Assembly: GCF_002285635.2 (NCBI RefSeq)
Contig: NZ_CP023049.2
Location: 3,348,001-3,412,000 of the forward strand
Direction of reading: 5' to 3'
Length of the DNA: 64,000 bases
DNA from: Chryseobacterium piperi
Lineage (GTDB): Bacteria; Bacteroidota; Bacteroidia; Flavobacteriales; Weeksellaceae
The number at the start of each line of letters is the position of its first letter. The first letter of the stretch is position 1. Positions 17,055 to 24,803 of this stretch are shown one piece after another. The notes under the pieces were generated by a model. That model saw nothing but the letters and a program-made list of their open reading frames with translations, was not told the DNA's origin and did no database searches. Made by a program: the position numbers and the translations under genes.

Positions 17055-18908
17055 TTATCTAATAGAAAATTTGAAAGTTGTATTGTCCAATATTATAAAA
17101 TAGACTCCAGGTAATTCATTCTTCAATATAATAGAATTACTATTGGTAAAAGGGTTGGATATGCTTAAAACAATTTTTCCTAAGCTATTGTAAACAGTCG
17201 CTTTTTTCACCTCCTTTAATTGAGTTCCTTTAAATTTTACCTCTCCTCCTTTTACTGGATTTTCAACCAAAGTGATAGCATTAGCCGGGGCTTTTGAATC
17301 CTGGGTTTTAAGAGTATTGTTATTATTGATTAATCCTAAATCGTCACAAGAATCTTTTGCGAATATATCCCATTCTGAATTATTGTATTGGATGTTGCCT
17401 GCATTTACATTTCGTCTTAATGTTTTATCTACTGCATAATTTGAGGAATCATTAAATGTTCCAATAATATCAACCAATGTATCCCCCTGAAATAATCCTA
17501 TTGCATCGTTACCATTAAAGGTCATCGTTGTTGATGAGGTTGATAAGTCGATTCGGGCTGGGGTACAAGGCGTTGCGATTTTACTGTGTCCGATCACATA
17601 CACGCTATTATTATTCAAGCTTCCGGATAATGGAAGATCTGCTTTCCAGTCTCCGGTACCGTTGAATTGTACCTTAACCGTATATCCACCAAGGTTTACA
17701 ACATTTCCTGTTTTATTAGCAATTTCAAGGGCCTTATTGTAACCTGATCCTTCCATATATTCGGAGAAATATAAACTATTTCCTGGCTCAGTATTCTTTT
17801 TTAGAGTTTTAAACGCAAGAATGTTAGAGTCAGTAGATCTATTTCTCATAGCATCTATAGCGACTACTTTTACTTCATAATCAGTATCCTCTGTAAGCCC
17901 CATGAAGTAATAATTATTGACTGTGGTTTTTCCTTGTTCCTGACCATTCAAATAGACAATATATCCAATTACCCCCACATTATCTGTTGAAGCATCCCAT
18001 TCGATGTTGGCTGAGGTGGTTGATAGATGTGTTGTTTTTATATTGAGAACCTGAGTTGGCGGCGTTATATCTTCTACCAGAGTAGTGGTCCAGATGGTTT
18101 CTACCCATTCCGGATGATCAATAAAAGGATTTCTGTTACCCTGAAAAGTATAAGCAGCGTTATTTCTGTTAATCTCTCGTTGGTTTACAGGATCTTGCTT
18201 ACTCCATCTTATCAATTCATTAATGTACCATTCTTTATATCCTCTGTCGTTTGAGCCATCAAAAGGGCTGTCTGTATTCGAAGAATTAAAGGTATGAAGT
18301 CTTGATTCATAACGTGTAATAAAATAGAGCAGCATTCTGGCAATGTCTCCCTTAAATTCATCGATGGGCTCAAAGACGGTTCCATCGTAGCCGGGAAAGG
18401 TATTGTTCCCTCTCTTAGCACCGGCCATAGACGTTTTGATAGGATCGAAAACCTCTCCATAAGGTAGATTAGAATGCATCGTATTAACCCAACCATCAAC
18501 AGGAGTTACAAAATGTATATCATTACGCATTGGATTCGCAGCATTGAAAAAGCTTTGCGGCAAAATGTGCTCCCTGTTATAACAGTCTCCTTCTTTTTTA
18601 AAACCTTGTGAGCCACATTGGTCTATTGAATGCTGATAGGTATAGATATCGGAACCCGATGGGCTTTCTGAATACATATCCAGGATAGATCCATCGTTTT
18701 CGTAAAAGTCATCTCTGTCGGTTGTAGAAAAAGCTGTCCAAATAGCATTGTAGCCTTTGTCCTGATGGCCGTTTGAAATAATTTCAGATAATTTGGTTTT
18801 TAAGGGGTAACCTGTAAGCCCTTGTGTACCATCGTAATAATTTGTTGGAGCCTGGCAAAATACCAAAGTGCTAAAGCCCAATAAAAAAAGGGTGTAATAA
18901 TTTTTCAT
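17055..18908 (-). CDS. Secreted endonuclease I with FnIII, lamin-tail and T9SS sorting domains
   Basis: Predicted extracellular nuclease exported by the type IX secretion system. Seen: 617 aa with a signal peptide (MKNYYTLFLLGFSTLVFCQ, about 1-19) and an endonuclease I domain (about 20-270) with the catalytic-type motif CYNREHILPQSFF. A fibronectin type III domain (about 280-370) follows, then a lamin-tail domain (about 375-495, with YMEGSGYNKALEIAN). A C-terminal T9SS type A sorting domain (about 545-617) runs from NPVKGGEVKFKG to GVYFIILDNTTFKFSIR. Start: the open frame reaches a TTG at 18911, but the ATG at 18908 is directly followed by the signal peptide. Its substrate is probably extracellular DNA or RNA, perhaps for phosphate or nucleotide supply; that role is inference. 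Confidence 0.93.
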   Translation of the reverse strand: MKNYYTLFLLGFSTLVFCQAPTNYYDGTQGLTGYPLKTKLSEIISNGHQDKGYNAIWTAFSTTDRDDFYENDGSILDMYSESPSGSDIYTYQHSIDQCGSQGFKKEGDCYNREHILPQSFFNAANPMRNDIHFVTPVDGWVNTMHSNLPYGEVFDPIKTSMAGAKRGNNTFPGYDGTVFEPIDEFKGDIARMLLYFITRYESRLHTFNSSNTDSPFDGSNDRGYKEWYINELIRWSKQDPVNQREINRNNAAYTFQGNRNPFIDHPEWVETIWTTTLVEDITPPTQVLNIKTTHLSTTSANIEWDASTDNVGVIGYIVYLNGQEQGKTTVNNYYFMGLTEDTDYEVKVVAIDAMRNRSTDSNILAFKTLKKNTEPGNSLYFSEYMEGSGYNKALEIANKTGNVVNLGGYTVKVQFNGTGDWKADLPLSGSLNNNSVYVIGHSKIATPCTPARIDLSTSSTTMTFNGNDAIGLFQGDTLVDIIGTFNDSSNYAVDKTLRRNVNAGNIQYNNSEWDIFAKDSCDDLGLINNNNTLKTQDSKAPANAITLVENPVKGGEVKFKGTQLKEVKKATVYNSLGKIVLSISNPFTNSNSIILKNELPGVYFIILDNTTFKFSIR

Positions 18909-18922
18909 CAAAAATTTTTGGA

Positions 18923-18930
18923 CAAAAATA
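18923..18930 (-). promoter_or_regulatory. -7 box of the endonuclease I gene
   Basis: Minus strand TATTTTTG, an exact TAnnTTTG match, 14 nt before the ATG at 18908. No -33 TTG seen at the usual spacing. Confidence 0.5.
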
Positions 18931-19068
18931 CCTTATTCTCATACGATAAATGAGTTTATTATTTAAACAAAATGTTAACAATGAGTATTAGTTGGGGGCA
19001 ACAATCTTTAACTGATTAGAATATTTTTATAATAGAATTGTAATTCCCGAATATGTGATTAGGCAAGA

Positions 19069-19095
19069 TCAAAAAAGCATCCCAATAGGATGCTT
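19069..19095 (-). terminator. Terminator of the ROK kinase gene
   Basis: Minus strand AAGCATCC...GGATGCTT with a five-base loop, followed by T6. It lies 23 nt after the ROK kinase stop codon. Confidence 0.8.
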
Positions 19096-19117
19096 AATAT
19101 ATTATTATAAATAGGGT

Positions 19118-20089
19118 TTATTTATTTTCCCAAACCAAAGCACTTGCTCCAAGGATGGCGGCGTCTGCTTCATTAAGCTCGCTGAAAACCAGTTTTACTT
19201 TATTCCTGAAAATAGAAAGAAGATTTCTTTCCATGTGAAGCTTGGCAGGTTTTAAGATAAAATCTCCGGCCTTGATCACTCCTCCAAATAGCAGAATAGC
19301 TTCCGGTGAAGAGAACATGACAAAGTTAGCTAATGCTTCCCCTAATTTCTGTCCTGTATATCTGAAAACTTCAATAGCGATAGGGTCTCCTTTTAGAGCG
19401 CATTCATGCACTGTTTTTGAATTAATAGATTCTTCTGGATATTGGTTGAGCATAGATTCCGGAAATTCGGCTCTCATTTTCTTGGCTGTAATAGCAATTC
19501 CTGTTGCTGAAGCGTAGGCTTCCAAACTTCCTTCGGAACCTGTGCTCCAGTGCTTTCTTCCTCCTGGTTTTACAATTGTATGTCCCAGTTCTCCTGCAAA
19601 GCCATCATGTCCATAGATTAGTTTTCCACTTGCTACAATACCGCTTCCTACTCCTGTTCCTAAAGTAATCATGATAAAATCCTTCATTCCGCGTGCTGCT
19701 CCGAAAAGCATTTCCCCATACGCTGCAGCATTGGCATCATTGGTGATGGTACACGGCATATTGAATTTGGTTGACATTAGCTCACCAAGCGGCACGACAC
19801 CTTTCCAGGGAAGGTTAGGAGCCTGTTCTATGGTTCCGGTATAATAGTTCCCATTAGGGGCACCAACTCCAATCCCATCAAAGTTTTTTTCACCACCGTA
19901 TTTTTCAATAAAAGGATGGATGTTTTCGTATAAAGCATCGATAAAGTCTTCAACGTTGTCAAACTCATCCGTTCTCAGTCTTCCTTTTTCAAGGACTTCC
20001 CCACGGTGGTTGACTACTCCAAACTTTGTATTGGTTCCTCCTATATCAATTCCTAGAGCAACATGTTTTGATAAATCTATTAATGACAT
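19118..20089 (-). CDS. ROK family sugar kinase (glucokinase-like), zinc motif lost
   Basis: Predicted cytoplasmic ATP-dependent hexose kinase. Seen: 323 aa. The ATP phosphate loop is GIDIGGTNTKFG (about 13-24), the catalytic Asp is in TNDANAAAYGE (about 116-126), and TLGTGVGSG (about 142-150) and GFAGELGHT (about 160-168) follow. The zinc-binding ROK signature, normally C-x-C-G-x-x-G-C-x-E, reads W-S-T-G-S-E-G-S-L-E here: all three cysteines are replaced, although the preceding His and the final Glu remain. So it is a full-length ROK protein with a non-canonical signature. Glucose is the likely substrate but another hexose or amino sugar is possible. Confidence 0.88.
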   Translation of the reverse strand: MSLIDLSKHVALGIDIGGTNTKFGVVNHRGEVLEKGRLRTDEFDNVEDFIDALYENIHPFIEKYGGEKNFDGIGVGAPNGNYYTGTIEQAPNLPWKGVVPLGELMSTKFNMPCTITNDANAAAYGEMLFGAARGMKDFIMITLGTGVGSGIVASGKLIYGHDGFAGELGHTIVKPGGRKHWSTGSEGSLEAYASATGIAITAKKMRAEFPESMLNQYPEESINSKTVHECALKGDPIAIEVFRYTGQKLGEALANFVMFSSPEAILLFGGVIKAGDFILKPAKLHMERNLLSIFRNKVKLVFSELNEADAAILGASALVWENK

Positions 20090-20176
20090 TCTCTACTATT
20101 ATAATTCTAAAGGGTTAAAATTATAAAAAAGATTGTATTAATGAATTATTAACGAAGGATTTATTCAAAAAAGTTT

Positions 20177-21388
20177 TTAAGCCTTTTTTGGGGTTTTCTT
20201 TTTTCTTCTTCCCCACCAGATCAGGAATCCACTCACTGGTAATGAGGCACATATGAGACTTACTACAAAAGCAATGATCTTCGTAGGTAGTCCTAAAATA
20301 GATCCAACATGGATATCATAATTCGCACCGACTACTTTTTCACCGAAATTTTTGTCTTTAGGATCATGAGTATGAAGCAGTTCACCTGAGTTTTCATCGA
20401 AGATTAAACTACTGCTTTTATGGTAAGAATAAGAAAGATGTTTTACATAAACTTCAAAATTAGGATGCTCATGGTCATCCATATGCTCGTGTCCCAGGTC
20501 GATAGCAAAACCAAAAGAATCAGGATATTTTTCCTTAACGGTATTGATTATCTTATCTAAGGTGGTTTCTGTTCTTAATTCTATCGGAGCTTTTGTTTTG
20601 ATATGTGAGAAATCAGGAAATGTTGTATTTCCTCCTGAAAAGATGACGTAGATCATAGCCTGCACAACGAAGAAGGCATAGAACAACCCTGTAATAGAAA
20701 ATATTAGTGCAAAGATAGAAGCATAGAATCCTAACACATTGTGAAGATCATAGTTTTTTCTTTTCCAGTTTTTAACGTTTTTCCATTTAAAAGAAAAGCG
20801 CTGTTTTCTGGCTGCTTTATTTTTAGGCCACCACAATATAATACCACTGATCAGCATGATAACGAAAATAATAACAGGTATTCCTACAACATAGGTTCCC
20901 CAATCTTGTTTCAGCAAGAAGCTCCAATGGATCATTTTTACGATATTGAAGAATCCGTTTTTCTCATCATATATTCTTAGAACTTTTCCATTGTAAGGAT
21001 TAACATATGCTGCTTTATAAATGGGAAATTCATCAAAATAATTCCAGCCCGTAGTATTGTGCTCATACCAGTAGAAGACATAAGACATTTTCTTATCAAT
21101 TGGGATATTTACCCAATGGATAGGATACTTTTCTTTGACCTGTTCTGTAACCGATTTTTCCAGAACTCTGATAGGTAAAATCTGTTTTTGATCGATATTC
21201 TGCTCATTATGGTAAATGACATCTTTTCGGGTAAAGTTTTCAACTTCATCTTTGAAAACATATAATGCCCCCGTAATAGAGATGATAAAAATTAAAAATC
21301 CAATGCCTAATCCAAACCAGAGGTGCAGCTTTGCTGACCATTTTTTAAAAAATCCCGGTTTATTTTTATGATGATGTTTTTTCTTCAT
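20177..21388 (-). CDS. PepSY-associated TM helix protein (second PepSY of the block)
   Basis: Inner-membrane protein of the PepSY_TM family, often found with TonB-dependent siderophore receptors and thought to take part in ferric-siderophore reduction; molecular role not settled. Seen: 403 aa. A His/Lys-rich N-terminus (KKKHHHKNK, residues 2-10) precedes the WSAKLHLWFGLGIGF first helix (about 18-42). A periplasmic PepSY domain, a pair of central helices (GIILWWPKNKAARKQRFSFKWKN between them) and a last helix ending FLIWWGRRKKKTPKKA complete it. It is a paralogue of the protein at 23557-24759 with the same layout. Its own -7 box is present, but readthrough from the receptor upstream is also possible (51 nt gap). 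Confidence 0.85.
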   Translation of the reverse strand: MKKKHHHKNKPGFFKKWSAKLHLWFGLGIGFLIFIISITGALYVFKDEVENFTRKDVIYHNEQNIDQKQILPIRVLEKSVTEQVKEKYPIHWVNIPIDKKMSYVFYWYEHNTTGWNYFDEFPIYKAAYVNPYNGKVLRIYDEKNGFFNIVKMIHWSFLLKQDWGTYVVGIPVIIFVIMLISGIILWWPKNKAARKQRFSFKWKNVKNWKRKNYDLHNVLGFYASIFALIFSITGLFYAFFVVQAMIYVIFSGGNTTFPDFSHIKTKAPIELRTETTLDKIINTVKEKYPDSFGFAIDLGHEHMDDHEHPNFEVYVKHLSYSYHKSSSLIFDENSGELLHTHDPKDKNFGEKVVGANYDIHVGSILGLPTKIIAFVVSLICASLPVSGFLIWWGRRKKKTPKKA

Positions 21389-21407
21389 ATCGTAATAAAA
21401 AGTCTGA

Positions 21408-21415
21408 CAAAGATA
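21408..21415 (-). promoter_or_regulatory. Possible -7 box of the 20177-21388 PepSY gene
   Basis: Minus strand TATCTTTG matches TAnnTTTG and lies 19 nt before the ATG, inside the 51-nt gap after the receptor gene. No clear -33 element. Confidence 0.4.
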
Positions 21416-21439
21416 ATGCTTACTTTTTATTTAGTTTAA

Positions 21440-23557
21440 TTAAAATTTATATTCAATCATGAAAGTTCCTCTCATCCCTAATGAGTTGACAAATTCGCTA
21501 TCCCGGGCGGACCACCATGCAATGGAAGGTTGATACATCTTATTAAATAGATTCTCTATTCCTAATGAGACTTTCCAGCTCTGATTTACCTCGTAACTTG
21601 ATCTAAAGTTAAAAACGGTGTATTCAGGTACTTTTCCTTCCCCGTAAACATATAATCCGGTTTTAGCATTAGGCTCAAATCGGTTTTGTTCAAATGCATG
21701 CAGCATATCAAGACCGATCGATAAAGCTTTAGTAGGTCTAGCCTGTACGTAGGCCAATACTTTTGGAGCGGAAATTCTGCTGTTATTGATTTTTGCAGAA
21801 TAATCACCATCATTTTTTATGGAGGTTATTCCTTCCATCCAGCTATAGCTGCCTCCGAAATTGATCCATTTAGCTGGAGTAAAATGTAAAAACCCCTCGA
21901 CACCATATACCACTTCAGGAGATCTTTGAATCATTAACGCACGATCCGGGCTTTGAACAAAGGAAGCTCCTAGTTTTGAAGTGCTCACATAGGAAGTGAT
22001 CTCATAATTGATCCATTTTGAAATCTGTCCGGTTGCTCCAAATTCGTAGTTGTTAACGATAATCGGTTTGGTTTCAAGGTTTCCTATAGTACCTTGTGTT
22101 GAAGTTCTTAAAATCCTTCCTAATTCATTGATAGAGTAGGCTTGTGAAAAGCTTCCGAATAAATTCAAGTAGTTTTCAATATTATAACGGACACCAATAT
22201 TTCCTACAAAGGCATTATATTTTAGATTTCCACCGGTTACAAAAATACTTTTTGTAAAAGTGCCATCGCTTTTAATTGTTGAGAGCGTGTCGAAATCTCC
22301 CACTTTTACTTTTATATTTTCATAACGGACTCCTCCCTTGATGGTTATTTTTTTTAGCAGGTCAATTTTAATTAATGCGAAAGGAGCAATATTGGTCATA
22401 TTCATATCCGGAGTCCAGTAACGGCCATCTTCCAGTTTTTGTACGGTCTGATCATTCAGTATATCAGCTCCATAAATGATTTCTGCCTGCGAGTTTTGGG
22501 CATTCCATAATTGGGTATCCAGATTGATTCTGGCTCCTTTTTTCTTTGAGATTACATTAGACTGACCACCGTTCAGGAATGTATCACTGTAACCATATAC
22601 CGTTCTGAAATCCTGATAATAGAGGTTTACATTCAATGCTGTCCCATGGAACAGATTTTTATTGTCGTAGTTTAATTTATAATTATGATTTCTGGGTGTT
22701 CCCTGTGGGGTCGTTTCCAGATTCCTGCCTCTTCCTTCACCAATCGTTGGTGTAATTCCGTATTTGCCCGTTTTTAAGCCAAGATCCAGATCTGATTTTG
22801 AAGCATAGCCAATGTACGAAGCTTCAATCCTTTGATTCTGATTAAGGTTATATCCCAATTTCAACATTCCGTTGTAATTATCCATTTTGGAGGTACTGTA
22901 TGTTGGGCTAAGGTTAACTCCATCGGCGTCTTTCATATAACCGGTTTTTTCGTAAGCTAATGATGCTACATAGTCAAACTTATCGGTAATCTTTCCGGAT
23001 AAAAGCTGACTGGCTCTAAAACCCAGAGTTCCGCCATACGGTTGACCTGTAATACCTATTTGAGAAACTCCGGAAATTTTCTGATCAGATTTATTTCTTC
23101 GGGTAATATAATTGATAATACCTCCATCTGCTCCGTTTCCGTATATCGAAGAAGCGCCTTTGATAACTTCTATTCTTTCAATAACGGATGGGTCGATGGA
23201 TCTTAAATCCCTTGCTCCGTTTCTTAGGGGGGTAGATTGAGGAACTCCATCGATAAGTACCAGAACTTGTCGTCCTCTAAGGGTTTGGCCTGCATTGGAC
23301 GTTTGCCCTGAACTCGTTCCCAAACTTGGAACTGTATATTGCAGGATACTTGTAATATCCGAATTAACAGTTAATTGAGACTGAACCTGTTTCTCTCCTA
23401 CGATGGTAACAGAACTTGGTATTTCTTTTATGTTTTCTTTTTTCCTTGAGGCTGTCAACACGACCTCTTCTACATTTCTGGTTTGTAAGGTGTCTTTAAC
23501 CTGAGCAAAAGCAGTTCCGGATCCCAGACATGCTATTGATAAAAGAGCTTTTTTCAT
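21440..23557 (-). CDS. TonB-dependent receptor (siderophore-type)
   Basis: Outer-membrane gated channel for an iron complex or similar ligand. Seen: 705 aa from ATG 23557 with a signal peptide (MKKALLSIACLGSGTAFAQ). A TonB-box-like segment VEEVVLTASRKK follows the signal, then the plug domain (about 40-150, with LRGRQVLVLIDGVPQS and VIERIEVIKGASSIYGNGADGGIINY) and a 22-strand barrel ending GTFMIEYKF with the terminal aromatic. The open frame extends 31 codons further up into the preceding PepSY gene, but the signal peptide fixes the start. Start and upstream stop share one base (TAATG), so translation is coupled to the PepSY protein. Confidence 0.92.
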   Translation of the reverse strand: MKKALLSIACLGSGTAFAQVKDTLQTRNVEEVVLTASRKKENIKEIPSSVTIVGEKQVQSQLTVNSDITSILQYTVPSLGTSSGQTSNAGQTLRGRQVLVLIDGVPQSTPLRNGARDLRSIDPSVIERIEVIKGASSIYGNGADGGIINYITRRNKSDQKISGVSQIGITGQPYGGTLGFRASQLLSGKITDKFDYVASLAYEKTGYMKDADGVNLSPTYSTSKMDNYNGMLKLGYNLNQNQRIEASYIGYASKSDLDLGLKTGKYGITPTIGEGRGRNLETTPQGTPRNHNYKLNYDNKNLFHGTALNVNLYYQDFRTVYGYSDTFLNGGQSNVISKKKGARINLDTQLWNAQNSQAEIIYGADILNDQTVQKLEDGRYWTPDMNMTNIAPFALIKIDLLKKITIKGGVRYENIKVKVGDFDTLSTIKSDGTFTKSIFVTGGNLKYNAFVGNIGVRYNIENYLNLFGSFSQAYSINELGRILRTSTQGTIGNLETKPIIVNNYEFGATGQISKWINYEITSYVSTSKLGASFVQSPDRALMIQRSPEVVYGVEGFLHFTPAKWINFGGSYSWMEGITSIKNDGDYSAKINNSRISAPKVLAYVQARPTKALSIGLDMLHAFEQNRFEPNAKTGLYVYGEGKVPEYTVFNFRSSYEVNQSWKVSLGIENLFNKMYQPSIAWWSARDSEFVNSLGMRGTFMIEYKF

Positions 23558-24759
23558 TATATTTTTTTCCCTTGTTTCTTTCTTTTTCCCCACCATACCA
23601 TAAAGCCTGTTACAGGCAGTGAAGTACAGATGAGTCCGGCGATAAACCAAATGATTTTCCCGAATAATCCAAAGTATGATCCTGTGTGAATATCATAATT
23701 GGCGTTTGAATATTTTTCCGCAGTGTTTAAATTCTGATGAGGTTTATTGGCTAATAGTTGACCAGAGTATTTATCAAATATCAGGACGTTTCGTTCACTA
23801 AATCGTCCCTCTTTCTGATAAACGGTAATAGGAATATTATTTAAATCTTTCCCTTTTTTATTTTTTCCGTTCAATGGAATTCTGAAGCTTGAAGAAGCCG
23901 GATAGCGTTTACTTGTTTCCTGTATAGTAAGATCAAAAACTGAATTGTTCTTTGCTGTTAAAGAATCAGGAGATTTGATATCCTTTTCTTTTGGCAAATC
24001 TACAGAACCTGAAAGAGCAAGATTGAAAACATTTTTTACATACGGATATGTAAAATAAATTCCTGTGATGCATAACAACAAAGCAATAAATGATGCATAA
24101 AAGCTCAGAACATTATGAAGATCATAATTTTTACGTTTCCAGGTTTTTACATTTTTCCAGTTGAACCAGAAGCGTCCTTTTCTGGCTTTCTTATTTTGAG
24201 GCCACCACAAGATAATTCCGGTTATCAGCATGATAATAAAAAGAACGACTGGGATTCCCACTACATATTTTCCCCAGTCAGCTTTCAGAAGAAGACTCCA
24301 ATGAATGTACTTTAGGAGGGTGAAGAAATCATATTTCTCATTATACACAGCTAAGATTTCGCCGGTATAGGGATTTACATACACCTGTTTATTAATAAGG
24401 ACTTCCTGAAAGTAGTTCCATCCCTTTTTATCTTTTTTATAATATAGAAATCCATAAGATTTTTTTTTGTCCAATGGAATTTCAACTGAGCTTATAGGGT
24501 ATTTTTCATTGAGTTCTAGCGTTACTTTCTCACGAAGAACTTCCAGAGATAGGGGCTTTCCTTTAACGGTTTCTTTCCTGAGTTCAAGAGCATCTTTGCG
24601 AAGAACATGCTGTATCTCATCCTTAAAAACATACAGCGTCCCGGAAAGAGAGACAATAAACACGATGATCCCAACGGATAAACCAAACCACAAATGTAGT
24701 TTGGCAGACCATTTTTTTACAGCAGACGGCTTCTTTTTATGGTGATGTTTTTTATGCAT
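23557..24759 (-). CDS. PepSY-associated TM helix protein (first PepSY of the block)
   Basis: Inner-membrane PepSY_TM protein, paralogous to the one at 20177-21388. Seen: 400 aa. The N-terminus KKHHHKKKPS (residues 3-12) is His/Lys-rich, and the first helix starts in WSAKLHLWFGLSVGI. The long periplasmic part contains YPISSVEIPLDKKKSYGF and YVNPYTGEIL. The central helices and GIILWWPQNKKARKGRFWFNWKN loop follow, and the last helix ends FMVWWGKRKKQGKKI. Its stop codon overlaps the receptor start by one base. A terminator-like hairpin ends 4 nt before its ATG, so it needs its own promoter or partial readthrough. Confidence 0.85.
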   Translation of the reverse strand: MHKKHHHKKKPSAVKKWSAKLHLWFGLSVGIIVFIVSLSGTLYVFKDEIQHVLRKDALELRKETVKGKPLSLEVLREKVTLELNEKYPISSVEIPLDKKKSYGFLYYKKDKKGWNYFQEVLINKQVYVNPYTGEILAVYNEKYDFFTLLKYIHWSLLLKADWGKYVVGIPVVLFIIMLITGIILWWPQNKKARKGRFWFNWKNVKTWKRKNYDLHNVLSFYASFIALLLCITGIYFTYPYVKNVFNLALSGSVDLPKEKDIKSPDSLTAKNNSVFDLTIQETSKRYPASSSFRIPLNGKNKKGKDLNNIPITVYQKEGRFSERNVLIFDKYSGQLLANKPHQNLNTAEKYSNANYDIHTGSYFGLFGKIIWFIAGLICTSLPVTGFMVWWGKRKKQGKKI

Positions 24760-24762
24760 AAT

Positions 24763-24798
24763 AAAAAAGTTAACCGAATAAATACCCGGTTAACTTTT
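24763..24798 (-). terminator. Hairpin between receptor 2 and the PepSY gene
   Basis: Minus strand AAAAGTTAACCG pairs with CGGTTAACTTTT around a ten-base loop, followed by T6. It follows the receptor 24804-26984 and ends 4 nt before the PepSY ATG at 24759, so it could terminate, attenuate, or affect initiation. Confidence 0.65.
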
Positions 24799-24803
24799 GT
24801 TAT

